Under the pieces are notes generated by a model. It was not told the origin of the DNA. It was given only the letters and a program-made list of their open reading frames with translations, and did no database searches. From the NCBI RefSeq assembly GCF_003287955.1, contig NZ_QMKP01000007.1:62001-126000 (forward strand): a stretch of 64,000 nucleotides of DNA, given 5' to 3'. Below, in pieces: positions 36,774 through 46,500 of the stretch (positions are counted from its first letter, which is position 1; the number at the start of each line of letters is the position of its first letter). The DNA comes from Arthrobacter sp. AQ5-06 (GTDB lineage: Bacteria > Actinomycetota > Actinomycetes > Actinomycetales > Micrococcaceae). A program made the position numbers and the translations under genes.

Positions 36774-37562
36774 CTAGTCCAGGTTGGTCTTGCGCTCTTC
36801 GTGGGGAGCGTGTTCCTCAATGAATTCGTCGACGGCGTCGGTGCCTAACGTGGCGGCCTGGCGCTTGGCCGAAAGGCCGCGGATTACTTCGATGCCGATC
36901 GGAATCACGGAGATCAGCACGATGACGATGAAGATGATGTCCAGGTTCTCCCGGACCCACGGGACCCTGTCGCCCAGCAGGTAGCCCAACAGCGTGACGC
37001 CACTGCCCCACAGGACCGCGCCGATCACGTTGAACAGGAAGAACTTCTTTTTGTCCATCTGGGCCACGCCAACGATCACGGGCACGAAAGTCCGGATGAT
37101 CGGCACGAAGCGGGCGAGGATCAGTGCCTTGCCGCCGTGCTTTTCGAAGAAGGCGTGGGCGTTCTCAACGTTTTCGCGCTTGAAGAGGCGGGAGTTTGGC
37201 TTGTTGAAGATGGCGGGGCCGGCCTTGGAACCGATCAGGTAGCCGGTCTGGTTGCCGATGATGGCGGAAATAGTGATCAGGAGCGCCAGGAGCCAGACAT
37301 TGAACTGGATGGTGTCCGTTGCTACCAGCAACCCGGCCGTGAACAGCATCGAATCGCCGGGAAGGAAGAATCCCACCAGCAGTCCCGTCTCGGCGAAGAC
37401 AATTCCGCAGACCAGCAGCACTACCCAGGGCGCGAGTGTGGGATCGGCCAGGAAAATCTGAGGGTTCAGCCAGTCGGGCAGGAAGGAGGCCAGCTGTGGC
37501 TGGACCGGTCCTGCACCACCCAGCATGGGCACGGCAAGGTCGCTGATCGCAAGATAGTTCAC
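36774..37562 (-). CDS. DedA family membrane protein
   Basis: A 262-residue VTT-domain protein with about five to six hydrophobic segments. DedA members are proposed polyprenyl-phosphate or phospholipid flippases. Motifs: FAETGLLVGFFLPGDSMLFTAG, a GNQTGYLIGSKAG segment and FVPIIRTFVPVIVGVAQM with the functional Arg residues. The C-terminus is charged. Start is uncertain: GTG 37562 lies inside AGGAGGTG and 12 bases after TAAAGT; ATG 37526 is the alternative. The upstream neighbour is a decayed cassette. Confidence 0.85.
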   Translation of the reverse strand: MNYLAISDLAVPMLGGAGPVQPQLASFLPDWLNPQIFLADPTLAPWVVLLVCGIVFAETGLLVGFFLPGDSMLFTAGLLVATDTIQFNVWLLALLITISAIIGNQTGYLIGSKAGPAIFNKPNSRLFKRENVENAHAFFEKHGGKALILARFVPIIRTFVPVIVGVAQMDKKKFFLFNVIGAVLWGSGVTLLGYLLGDRVPWVRENLDIIFIVIVLISVIPIGIEVIRGLSAKRQAATLGTDAVDEFIEEHAPHEERKTNLD

Positions 37563-37623
37563 CTCCTCAGGGTACTTTACGCACCAGGGCGTCCTGGTTG
37601 TCTGGTTAGTTACATCAGTACCT

Positions 37624-37957
37624 AACCACCTCCCGGAGGAAGCCCAGGTCCCGTCCACCAACGAGTTCGCGGCGTTCCCTCGGATCAACAACCCGCCGCG
37701 GCGGCAAGGGCGTGAACCTGCCGGTGGAAGAGGGAATCCTCTATAAAAGGCGGGGGATCGGAATGTTTGTCTGCACAGGTGCCCGGGCAGCTCTGGTGGC
37801 GAGGCGGACCCAGGAATTCCTTGAGCAGTACGTGCGGCCGCTGGCAGCGGAAGCCCGCAAGCTGGGCATTCCGGCGGACGGGCTCAGCCGCATGATCATC
37901 CGCGGCGCAGAGGCCGCGGACGGCAGTGGACGGCAACCAGGAAAGGAGCGCGGCATT
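37624..37957 (+). pseudogene. Decayed GntR-family (YtrA-type) regulator
   Basis: The winged-helix part survives in two frames: HLPEEAQVPSTNEFAAFPRIN in one (from 37624) and, after a +1 shift near 37680-37705, KGVNLPVEEGILYKRRGIGMFV and EFLEQYVRPLAAEARKLGI in another. This is the YtrA pattern (short GntR regulator of an ABC transporter). The first ~25 residues are absent and the frame reads through into the ABC gene without a stop. So it is truncated, frameshifted and fused. Confidence 0.75.
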
Positions 37958-38394
37958 GTGAACGAAACAGTGGTCGAAGCAAGGAATCACACAAAACGCT
38001 ACCGGGATGTCCTGGCACTCGACAGCATGAGCATCAGCCTTTCTGCAGGGCGGATCTATGGCCTGATGGGCCCTGGTACGGCAATGCGGTGTTCTATTTC
38101 ACGATCATGATGTTTATGTTCATCATCGGCTTCTGGTTCGCCACGATCTACAAGCGCTGGGGTACCACCGGAATGCTCGTCTCCCTGATCGGCTCGGCGG
38201 TGCTGTTGCTCGGCATTGTGTCGCTGGCGACGCTGAACCAGTGGTGGGGGAGCGTCGGCGGCTGGTTCGTCCAGCAGACACCGCTGACCATGGGTGCCTG
38301 GGCTGCCGTCCTGTGCCTGGTGCTTGCCGGCGGCTCCTACCTGACGCTGCGGCGAGCGATTCCTCAACCCCGCCATCCGGCGTCGGACGCGTGA
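37958..38394 (+). pseudogene. ABC transporter remnant: ATPase N-terminus fused to permease C-terminus by deletion
   Basis: From GTG 37958, behind GAAAGGAGCG, 38 codons read as an ABC ATPase start (VEARNHTKRYRDVLALDSMS ... GRIYGLMGP). Just where the Walker A loop should follow, the sequence jumps at about 38070-38075 into WYGNAVFYFTIMMFMFIIGF in another frame, which is the end of an ABC-2 permease and runs to 38394 with three hydrophobic segments. Most of the ATPase and the first part of the permease are missing. The in-frame GTG at 38089 could express a 101-residue fragment. Confidence 0.75.
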
Positions 38395-38444
38395 TTTGCG
38401 CGACAGGGCCGCCCTGGTGACGCGGGAACGGCCCTGTCCGGCGG

Positions 38445-38457
38445 TAAAGTATGGGCC
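38445..38457 (+). promoter_or_regulatory. Leaderless promoter, exonuclease-BRCT gene
   Basis: TAAAGT (38445-38450) ends eight bases before GTG 38458. Confidence 0.55.
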
Positions 38458-39453
38458 GTGGGTTTGGACTTTACGGCGATCGACTTCGAGACGGCCAATG
38501 GCTTCCGGGGTTCACCGTGCGCGGTCGGCCTGACGAAAGTGCGGGGCGGGCGCGTGGTGGATGAGGCGTCCTGGCTGATGCAGCCGCCGGTCAACCACGA
38601 CCACTTCGAGTACCACAATGTCAGGGTCCACGGCATCAGGGCCACGGACGTGGCCGGCCTTCCCCGCTTCGGTGAGCTGTTCCCGGAGATTGGTGCCTTT
38701 ATCGGGGACGACATCCTGGCGGCGCATAACGCGGCCTTTGACCTGGGTGTGATCCGGTCAGGGCTTGAGGTCTCTGGACTGCCCGGCCCAGCCTATGACT
38801 ACGTCTGCACGGTGATGCTGTCCCGGCGCTGCTACTCCCTGGTCTCCAATTCCTTGCCGTTCGCCGCGGAGGAAGCCGGCGTGCCGCTGGTCAACCATCA
38901 CGATGCCGCAGAAGATGCCCGTGCCTGCGCTGGCATCCTGATCGACATCGCTGCGCGGAACAACGCCAACAGCATTGCCGAGCTTTACCTGTCGCTGGGA
39001 CTGGTCCTGCCGCATCAGGACGCGTTTGACCCGGCGCGCGATGTCCTGTCCAAAGCAAGCCTTACCGCACTTGCCGGCGCCGCTGCCGGAGGAAACAGCG
39101 CCGCGCTGGTCCGCCCGTTCCTGTCCGGGTGGCCGGAGGAGGGCGCCAACCCCGTCCCTAATGCCGACGCCGAACCCTCCCACCCGCTGTACGGCCAGAC
39201 CCTTGTCTTCACCGGCGAGCTCTCTATGGCCCGGCCGGAAGCGAAGGTGCGTTCGGCCGAGCTGGGTGCCCGGCCGGAAAGCCGGGTGACGGCCCGCACC
39301 ACGGTGCTGGTGGTGGGTGACGGCTTTGTGGCATCGGACCTGCGGTCCGGCAGGCTGACCGGCAAGGCCCGGCGCGTCCTGGAGCTCCACGACCGCGGCC
39401 AGCCCATTGAAGTACTCTCCGAAGGCGAGTTCCTGCAGATGGTGGGCGGTTAA
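38458..39453 (+). CDS. DEDDh 3'-5' exonuclease with C-terminal BRCT domain
   Basis: A 331-residue protein. The N-terminal DnaQ-like exonuclease has Exo I FTAIDFETANGFRG, Exo II HNAAFDLGVI and Exo III HDAAEDARACAGIL. The last ~100 residues form a BRCT domain: GQTLVFTGELSMARPEAK then TVLVVGDG and GKARRVLEL. This resembles DinG/PolC-epsilon-like proteins of actinobacteria and suggests DNA repair or proofreading outside the replisome. GTG start at 38458 has TAAAGT (38445-38450) ending 8 bases upstream, so a leaderless mRNA is likely. Confidence 0.88.
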   Translation: MGLDFTAIDFETANGFRGSPCAVGLTKVRGGRVVDEASWLMQPPVNHDHFEYHNVRVHGIRATDVAGLPRFGELFPEIGAFIGDDILAAHNAAFDLGVIRSGLEVSGLPGPAYDYVCTVMLSRRCYSLVSNSLPFAAEEAGVPLVNHHDAAEDARACAGILIDIAARNNANSIAELYLSLGLVLPHQDAFDPARDVLSKASLTALAGAAAGGNSAALVRPFLSGWPEEGANPVPNADAEPSHPLYGQTLVFTGELSMARPEAKVRSAELGARPESRVTARTTVLVVGDGFVASDLRSGRLTGKARRVLELHDRGQPIEVLSEGEFLQMVGG

Positions 39454-39535
39454 GGCGCACTGTTTGTCCGGCTGCGCTGACCTGGTACAGCGTTCATCCG
39501 GCGCAACAAATCTTCCTTGCGGCAGGCCCGGCTCC

Positions 39536-39547
39536 TAGCCTTGCAGG
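39536..39547 (+). promoter_or_regulatory. Leaderless promoter, DUF4395 gene
   Basis: TAGCCT (39536-39541) ends seven bases before ATG 39548; the short GCAGG in the spacer is too close to serve as a normal ribosome site. Confidence 0.5.
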
Positions 39548-40066
39548 ATGAGCAAACTGACGGACGGCCAAACAACCGGAATCAACTGGTCCGCCGTGTT
39601 CGCCTTTCCCAACCCCGTCAATGAGTACGCGGCTCGGATCACCGCCGGTCTGGTAGTGCTGCTGGCGGGCGCCACACTGCTGAGCGGGTCCGTCTGGGGA
39701 CTGGTGCTGATCGCCGCGGGCTTCTGGCTGCGGGTGCTCTTCGGGCCACGGATTTCGCCCCTCGCATTGCTCTCCGTCAAAGTCCTGGCGCCCCGCCTGG
39801 GCCGCGTTCGCCTGGTTCCCGGACCGCCCAAGCGTTTTGCCCAGGGCATGGGAACGGGGGTGTCCACTACGGCGCTGATCCTGTTCCTTGCCGGTGCTGC
39901 CCCCGCAGCCTGGATTACGCTCGCGGTACTCATTGCGGCTGCCTCACTGGAGGCTTTCGCCGGATTCTGCCTGGGCTGCGTCATCTTTGGAGTGCTGCAG
40001 CGCCGGGGCCTGATCCCGGAGGACATCTGCCAGGCCTGCAACAACGTCGCGCTCAGGCGGTCGTAA
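39548..40066 (+). CDS. DUF4395 family membrane protein
   Basis: A 172-residue membrane protein with four hydrophobic segments in two pairs. Typical family residues are FPNPVNEYAARITAG near the start, FGPRISPLALL, and Cys pairs in GFCLGCVIFG and DICQACNN near the end. Function is unknown; the cysteines suggest thiol chemistry (the family is often near sulfur-transfer genes, not seen here). TAGCCT (39536-39541) ends 7 bases before the ATG. It overlaps the convergent gene by 14 bases. Confidence 0.82.
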   Translation: MSKLTDGQTTGINWSAVFAFPNPVNEYAARITAGLVVLLAGATLLSGSVWGLVLIAAGFWLRVLFGPRISPLALLSVKVLAPRLGRVRLVPGPPKRFAQGMGTGVSTTALILFLAGAAPAAWITLAVLIAAASLEAFAGFCLGCVIFGVLQRRGLIPEDICQACNNVALRRS

Positions 40067-41135
40067 CGCCCACCAGCAGATCTGCCACGCCGCGGATGAC
40101 GTCCGGCCCTTCGAGGGCGTCGAGCCATTCCGGGGGCAGGCACTCTTCGCCGTAGAAGGCGCCCAGGATGTTTCCCGCGATCGATCCCGTGGAATCACTG
40201 CCGCCGCTGTGGTTGACGGCCAGCGCAATCGCCGCCCGGAAATGGTCCTCCGGCGACAGGGTGGAGTCCGGGTCCGGCGCTGTGGCCAGGACAGCGTAGA
40301 GCCCGACGGCGAACGCCTCCTCCGCGACCCAGCCCTCGCCGAGCTGCCGAACCAGTTCCTCCGGAGACAGGACGCCTGTTCCCGCACAGCGGATGGCCGC
40401 TTCAAGCCGCTCAGGAAGTTCTGCGGCCACATCCTTCAGGCCACGGACCGCGTCCAGGACCGCCACTGCCGCCTCCGCCAGGGTGTCACCGGCCACCAGG
40501 CGGTGGATCAGCAGGCTGAAGCTGCCGGCACTCTGCCGTGCGGACGGATGGCCGTGCGTCAGGGCGGCGGCGTCGGCACTCAACTTATAGACGGCGTCGG
40601 GCGCTATGTAGGGAATCAGGCCGAACGGTGCCGACCTCATCACCGTTCCGCGGCCCTTCGAGTCCGGGTTAACCGGCCGGTAAACCGTTCCCATTTCGCC
40701 GGTGGCCAGCCCGCTGATGCACGCGTTACCCGGGGCGCGGCGGTGCCTCAGCACCTCGTTGCCGTCGATCCACCGCGGCGGCTGTGACGGGGCCTGCGGC
40801 GGTACGGACTCGCCCTGGGTATCCAGCCAGCGCAGATACGCCAGCCACAGGCAGGCGTTCGCATCGGCACCCACGCCGTCATTGGCCCATTCGAGCACCT
40901 CCACCAGCCCGTCCACGGTGTACAGCGTCAGCTGCGTGTCGTCTGAAAAGTGACTGCCGCCGTCGAGCGCTGCCAAGTCCGTCAGGCCCTCGGGGCCGAA
41001 GCGCTGGCGGATGGCCTCGATCGAGTCGAACTCCACCGCGTAGCCCAGCGAGTCGCCCAATGCCCCGCCCAGGAGGCAGCCGTGGATGCGGGACTTCAGC
41101 GGGGGCGCGGAAACGGCGTCCGGTTCAATGCTCAT
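40053..41135 (-). CDS. ADP-ribosylglycohydrolase family protein
   Basis: A 360-residue all-helical hydrolase of the DraG/ARH family. Metal-binding motifs are GCLLGGALGDSLGYAVEF, HFSDDTQLTLYTVDGL and the C-terminal NHSGGSDSTGSIAGNILGAFYG. Members remove ADP-ribose from proteins or small molecules; the target is unknown and no ADP-ribosyltransferase is nearby. ATG 41135 is preceded by TAAATT (41148-41143) ending 8 bases upstream. Its 3' end overlaps the DUF4395 gene. Confidence 0.9.
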   Translation of the reverse strand: MSIEPDAVSAPPLKSRIHGCLLGGALGDSLGYAVEFDSIEAIRQRFGPEGLTDLAALDGGSHFSDDTQLTLYTVDGLVEVLEWANDGVGADANACLWLAYLRWLDTQGESVPPQAPSQPPRWIDGNEVLRHRRAPGNACISGLATGEMGTVYRPVNPDSKGRGTVMRSAPFGLIPYIAPDAVYKLSADAAALTHGHPSARQSAGSFSLLIHRLVAGDTLAEAAVAVLDAVRGLKDVAAELPERLEAAIRCAGTGVLSPEELVRQLGEGWVAEEAFAVGLYAVLATAPDPDSTLSPEDHFRAAIALAVNHSGGSDSTGSIAGNILGAFYGEECLPPEWLDALEGPDVIRGVADLLVGVTTA

Positions 41136-41148
41136 GACAGTAAATTTA
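41136..41148 (-). promoter_or_regulatory. Leaderless promoter, ADP-ribosylglycohydrolase gene
   Basis: On the minus strand TAAATT (41148-41143) ends eight bases before ATG 41135. Confidence 0.5.
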
Positions 41149-41277
41149 CCGCGGGACGGCGGTGGAACGCGCAGGGGCGCCACGCCGTCCGTCCACTAAG
41201 CTCGGACTCAGCCAACGCCCAGAATCCCTTGGCAGAATGCAAAGGCACCACACCCCAACGATAAGGATTGCCCCACC

Positions 41278-42261
41278 ATGACCACGCCTGTGCCCGTCCA
41301 CCGTGATCCCGCCTCCGGGCTGACCGCCGGCAGCGGTGCCGAAATCCGGCACGGGCTGGTGTCCAGGCTGTCTGCGGAAGCCTTTGGCAGCCTCTTCATC
41401 GTGGTGGCAGGCCTGGGCGTGCCGCTGTTCTCCATCCCGCAGTCCAGCCCGCTGCCCGCCGCGCTCGCAGCAGGCCTGGCAGTGACCGCGGCGATGCTGG
41501 CCTTCGGCTACGTTTCCGGCGGACACTTCAACCCGGCGGTGACTGTTGGCCACGCCGTCGCGGGCCGGATCCGGCTCGGTGACGCCGCCGCGTACATCGG
41601 CGCGCAGCTGGTGGGCGGGCTTCTGGGCGCCCTCGCCCTCTTCGGCATCCTGCGCACACTGCCGGGCATCCAGGACAGCCGCACGGCGTTCGACACCGTG
41701 ACCGCCGGATTCGGCGAACATTCCGTCATCCAGGCGCCCCTCGCCGGTGTGCTCCTGCTGGAAGTACTCGGGGCAGCCATCCTGGTCGCAGTCTTCCTGG
41801 GCACCACCGCACGCAACAACATCAACAAGACGGCGGCCGCCGTAGCCGTAGGCCTCGCCTTCGCCGTTCTGCTGCAGCTGGGCCTGTCCGTGGGCAACGC
41901 GCCGTTCAACCCCGCCCGCGCCACTGCCTCGGCCCTCTTCAGCTCCAGCTGGTCCCTTGAGCAGCTGTGGCTTTTCTGGGTTGCTCCTTTGGCAGGCGCG
42001 GCCATCGCCGGGCTGGTCTTCCGTGGGTTCGCCGAGCCGGTTGCTGCCGCTGGATCAGCCGCTGACGGCTCAGTGATTGACGGCAGTGCCGCCGACGACG
42101 TTGAGGATTTCGACGACGAGGATGCCGACGTCGCCGACGAGACCGCTGCGGTGCCTGCCAAGGCAGCTGCCCCGGCCAAGCACGCGCCGGCTCTTGCCGC
42201 CGCTGACGAGCCGGACAGCCGCGACGAGGCCCAGGAATTCTTCGACGGAAAGCGCGGCTAG
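41278..42261 (+). CDS. MIP family channel (aquaporin)
   Basis: A 327-residue protein with six helices and both half-helices: GHFNPAVTVGH and NAPFNPARATASAL. The second NPA is followed by an Arg as in water-selective pores. The last ~70 residues form an acidic, Ala-rich cytoplasmic tail (VEDFDDEDADVADETAAVP...) not usual for bacterial aquaporins. CAGAAT (41233-41238) is a candidate -10 box and AAGGAT a ribosome site. Substrate could be water or small solutes. Confidence 0.88.
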   Translation: MTTPVPVHRDPASGLTAGSGAEIRHGLVSRLSAEAFGSLFIVVAGLGVPLFSIPQSSPLPAALAAGLAVTAAMLAFGYVSGGHFNPAVTVGHAVAGRIRLGDAAAYIGAQLVGGLLGALALFGILRTLPGIQDSRTAFDTVTAGFGEHSVIQAPLAGVLLLEVLGAAILVAVFLGTTARNNINKTAAAVAVGLAFAVLLQLGLSVGNAPFNPARATASALFSSSWSLEQLWLFWVAPLAGAAIAGLVFRGFAEPVAAAGSAADGSVIDGSAADDVEDFDDEDADVADETAAVPAKAAAPAKHAPALAAADEPDSRDEAQEFFDGKRG

Positions 42262-42320
42262 CTGGCCTGACTGGGTAACGGCCTGTTGCGGCGGTTTCCT
42301 AAACTGTCGGTGGCAGCCGC

Positions 42321-42332
42321 TAGCGTAAGAAT
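42321..42332 (+). promoter_or_regulatory. Leaderless promoter, sbcDC
   Basis: TAGCGT (42321-42326) ends seven bases before ATG 42333. Confidence 0.5.
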
Positions 42333-43514
42333 ATGCGGTTATTGCACACATCGGACTGGCACTTGGGCAGGTCCTTCCACGGCGTCGGGATGCTGGACGC
42401 CCAGCGGTCATTTGTTGATCAGCTAGTCAGCGCCGTCACCGGAAACGCCGTCGACGTTGTCCTGATCGCCGGCGACGTCTACGACCGCGCCCTGCCCGGC
42501 GTCGACGTCGTGGGGCTGTTGGACGATGCCTTGGTGCGGCTCACGGCAGCCGGCGCCACGGTGGTGCTGACATCCGGCAACCACGACTCCGCCATCCGGC
42601 TGGGATTCGCCTCGCGGCTGCTGGAACGTGGCGGCGTCCACTTGCGGACCAGGCTGGCGGACCTGGACCAGCCAGTCGTCCTGCCGCTGGGCACAGGTGA
42701 CGGGGTGTCGCCCGGCGCCGTCCTGGCCATCTATGGAATCCCCTGGCTGGAACCGCGCCTCGTCGCCGAACAACTTGGTGCAGAAACCGCCAGCCACTTC
42801 GAAGTCACCCGCGCCGCCACTGACCGCATCCGGGCGGACCTCGCGCGGCGCAGTGCAGCGGGAACCGTCCATTCGGTGGTCCTCGCCCACACGTTCGCCA
42901 GCGGCGGGATCAGCTCCGACAGTGAGCGGGACCTCAGCATCGGCGGGGTCGGAGCCGTGCCCCTGGACCTGTTCGACGGATTCAGCTACACCGCGCTGGG
43001 GCACCTGCACGGCCGGCAGACCCTGTCGCCGCAGGTCAGGTACTCGGGATCGCCCCTGGCCTACTCGTTCTCCGAAGCCAAGCACACCAAGGGGAGCTGG
43101 CTGATCGACGTCGGCCCGGAAGGCGTGACCGGCGTATCGGAACTGTCGTGGGAAGCCCCGCGGAAGCTGGCCGTGCTCCGGGGAGAAATCTCAGAGCTCC
43201 TGGAGTCCGCGGAGCATTCCTGGGCCGAAGGAGCGTACTGCCAGATCACCCTCACGGATGAGCAGAGGCCCGCGCAGGCGATGGAGCGGCTGCGGGCCCG
43301 TTTTCCGGACACGCTGGTCCTCGGGTTTGATCCGCAGGGCGGCGCCGTCAAGGCGCCCAAAAGCTACAGCAGCCGGCTCGCCGAAGCCCAGGATGATCTC
43401 TCGCTCTGCTGCGGATTCCTCGATCATGTGCGGGGGCGGGACGCGGACGACGCCGAGCGGTCGGCCATCGGCGCGGGGCTGGATAACGTACGCCTCAGGG
43501 AGGCATCGCTGTGA
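42333..43514 (+). CDS. sbcD: Exonuclease SbcCD, nuclease subunit SbcD
   Basis: A 393-residue Mre11-type metallophosphoesterase. Phosphoesterase motifs: LHTSDWHLGRSFHG, LIAGDVYDRALPG, LTSGNHDSAIRL, VVLAHTF and ALGHLHGRQ. With SbcC it opens hairpins and processes double-strand ends. TAGCGT (42321-42326) ends 7 bases before ATG 42333, with no ribosome site. Its stop overlaps the sbcC GTG start (GTGA). Confidence 0.94.
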   Translation: MRLLHTSDWHLGRSFHGVGMLDAQRSFVDQLVSAVTGNAVDVVLIAGDVYDRALPGVDVVGLLDDALVRLTAAGATVVLTSGNHDSAIRLGFASRLLERGGVHLRTRLADLDQPVVLPLGTGDGVSPGAVLAIYGIPWLEPRLVAEQLGAETASHFEVTRAATDRIRADLARRSAAGTVHSVVLAHTFASGGISSDSERDLSIGGVGAVPLDLFDGFSYTALGHLHGRQTLSPQVRYSGSPLAYSFSEAKHTKGSWLIDVGPEGVTGVSELSWEAPRKLAVLRGEISELLESAEHSWAEGAYCQITLTDEQRPAQAMERLRARFPDTLVLGFDPQGGAVKAPKSYSSRLAEAQDDLSLCCGFLDHVRGRDADDAERSAIGAGLDNVRLREASL

Positions 43515-46500
43515 GGATCCATCGCCTTGTCATCTCCGCCTTCGGGCCCTTTGCGGGTACCGAGGAAATCGACTTCGACAGGTTGAGCGCCCACGGACTC
43601 TTCCTCCTCAACGGCCCCACCGGAGCAGGGAAGACCAGCGTGCTGGACGCCGTCTGCTTTGCGCTGTACGGATCCGTGCCTGGGGCGCGCCAGGAGGGTA
43701 AGCGCCTGCGCAGCGATCATGCCGAGCCGTCGCTCGAACCGGCGGTCACCTGCGAGTTTTCCGCCCAAGGCCGCCACTTCGAAGTAACCAGGTCGCCGGC
43801 CTGGGATAAACCCAGCGCCCGGGGGAAGCACGGCTTCACCACACAGCAGGCCAAGACGCTCCTCCGGGAGCGCATCAGCGGGACCTGGACAGACAGATCC
43901 GGACGCAACGATGAAGCCGGCGCTGAAATCACCGCCCTGCTGGGAATGGACCGGGAGCAGTTCACACGCGTGGTGATGCTGCCGCAGGGCGATTTTGCCG
44001 CCTTCCTGCGGTCCAAGGCAGCCGATCGCCTGGAACTGTTGCAAAAGCTCTTCGGCACCCAGCGGTTCGAGGCACTGGAACAGGAACTGTCGGCGCAGGC
44101 CCAGGCCGCGCGGAGCGATGTTGCCCGGCTGAACGGGGAGCTTGAGCTGCTGGCGGGTCGCGCCGAAGCCGAGGCCGCCGCGCTGGCCATTGATGATTCT
44201 GCGGCTCCTGCCCAGGAGGAATCCGCTGCCCGGATCGAATGGCTGCAGGAAACAGTGGCCCACCGCGCAGGGGAACTGGCTGCCGCGGCTGAGGCCGCGG
44301 CGGCCGTCAGCAGGCACACGTCAGGCCGGCTGGAGAGCGAGTCCGCGCGGCGGGAACGGCACCGCAAGCTGGCAGCCGCCGAGGCCCGCAAGGCAGCTGC
44401 TGAGGCAGCCCTGCCATCCCTGGAGCTGCATGCCGCCCGGCTCGAACAACACCGCCGCGCCGAGGTGCTCACAGGTCAGCTGCAGGCTGCCCAGTCCAGC
44501 CAGACCCAGGTCCGGCACGCGGCGGGAGCCATGGAGTCCGCCATCACACTGCTGCGGATGGCGGCGGACGAAGACCCCGAACTGGACCAGCTGGACCTTG
44601 GGGCCTTGGATGCGGACCACGCCGATGCCGGGCTCTCCGCCGCAGGGGCTCTTGACATCGCTGGTGAGCTCGGCCGCCTCCGGTCCCTGCTGGCCGTTGT
44701 GGAAGCCAGATTGCCGGACGAGGAACGCCTCCATTCGCTTATTGCCAGGCGCGCCGCGCTCACTACGAAGCGGCAGGAACTCACACAAAAGGACATTGAC
44801 CTGGGCGTTTCGCTGCGGGCCCTCCGCGTGGAGCAGGAAACCCTGACGGCAGGCCTCGAGCCCATGGCGGAACTGGCCTCAGCCGCCGTCCTCCATGCCA
44901 AGGAAGCCGCTGCGGCTGAGGAACTTCTTGACGTCGTCCGGCGCTACGCGGCTGCACGTGCGGCGCAGGGACTGGCCATGGAGCGCCACTCGGCGTCCCG
45001 GGAGATCCAGCTCGAGAAGAAACACCGATGGCTGGACCTGCGCGAGGAAAGACTCGCCAACGCCGCCGCAGAACTCGCCGCCCAGCTGGCTGAGGGGGAG
45101 GCCTGCCCCGTTTGTGGCAGTGCGGACCACCCGGCTCCCGCGGAGGCTGTGGCGTCAGCGCTGGGCCTCAGCCAGGCCGAGGAAGCCGCCCAGCAGGACC
45201 ATGAGGCCGCGGAGACAAAGCTGGCAGCGCGGGCCCGTGAGTTGGGTGACGCAAACCAGTTGGTGGCTGTCCTTGAAGGCCAGGGCGGGGACATGCCCGA
45301 AGAGGATGCGCTTGCGGCCTTCGAGTCGGCCCGCACCGCCGCCGGAGAGTCGCAGCTGGCGGTGAAAAACCTCGCAGACCTCCGGCAACAGCTTGAAGCC
45401 GCGGAAGCCAGAATTACCGCAGCGGATTCCGCCAGGCAAAGCGCAGCATCCGAACTCGCGCACGTCAGCGCTGAATTCTCGGGACTGGTGGACCAGCTGG
45501 CGTCCCTTGACAGCGCCCTGTCCGCGCTGCGTGGCGGTCACCGCAGCCTCACGCACCGGCTGCGGTCGCTGCAGGGCGCCGCCGCCACACTGGAAAAGGC
45601 CGTGGAGGCCCAGGCCTTGCTCAGAAGAGCCAAGGCCAGGGCCGAGGAAGCACGAATCCAGCTTGAACGGGCATTGCCGGAGGCTGGCTTCAGCTCGGAC
45701 GTGGAAGCCCGGGCGCAGCTGCTGTCGGCCACCGATGCCGATGCCCTGCTGGCTGAGGTCCGGGCCGGCCAGGACGAACAGGCGCGGATTGCGGAGCTGT
45801 TCGCATCCGAGGATCTGTTGCTGGCACTGACGGAAGAATCAGCCCATCCCCTGGTGGACGGAGCCCTCCTCGCCGAGCTGCAAGCCGCCGCGGAGCAGGC
45901 CGGGCAGGAGGCACGCGGCGCCGATCTCGCCGCCGGTATGGCCTTGCGCTGTGTGGAATCGCTGGCCGCTGTCCGCAATGACTACGAACAGCTGGCCGGT
46001 TCCGGGCGGGTTCCCAGGGAACGCGCCCAGCTGCTGACCGCCCTGGCTGATACCGCCGCAGGCCGTGCAGACAACACGTACCGCATGAGCCTGAACAGCT
46101 ACGTCCTCGCGGCACGGCTTGAACAGGTGGCATTGGCTGCTTCCGAACGCCTGGTCGCCATGAGCGATGGCCGCTACCTTCTCCAGCATTCAGACGCCAA
46201 GGCCGCGCGCGGCGCGAAATCCGGGTTGGGCCTGGAGGTGGTGGACCAGTGGACCGGACACCGCCGGGATACCTCCACACTTTCCGGCGGCGAATCCTTT
46301 ATGGCGTCCCTGTCCCTCGCCCTGGGGCTGGCAGACGTTGTGCAGCAGGAATCCGGCGGCATCCAGATCGAGACGCTCTTTGTAGACGAGGGTTTCGGCA
46401 GCCTGGACGAACAATCCCTGGAACAAGTCATGGATGCCCTCGAAGGCCTTCGCGACGGCGGGCGCGTTGTGGGTCTCGTCAGCCATGTGGGGGAGATGAA

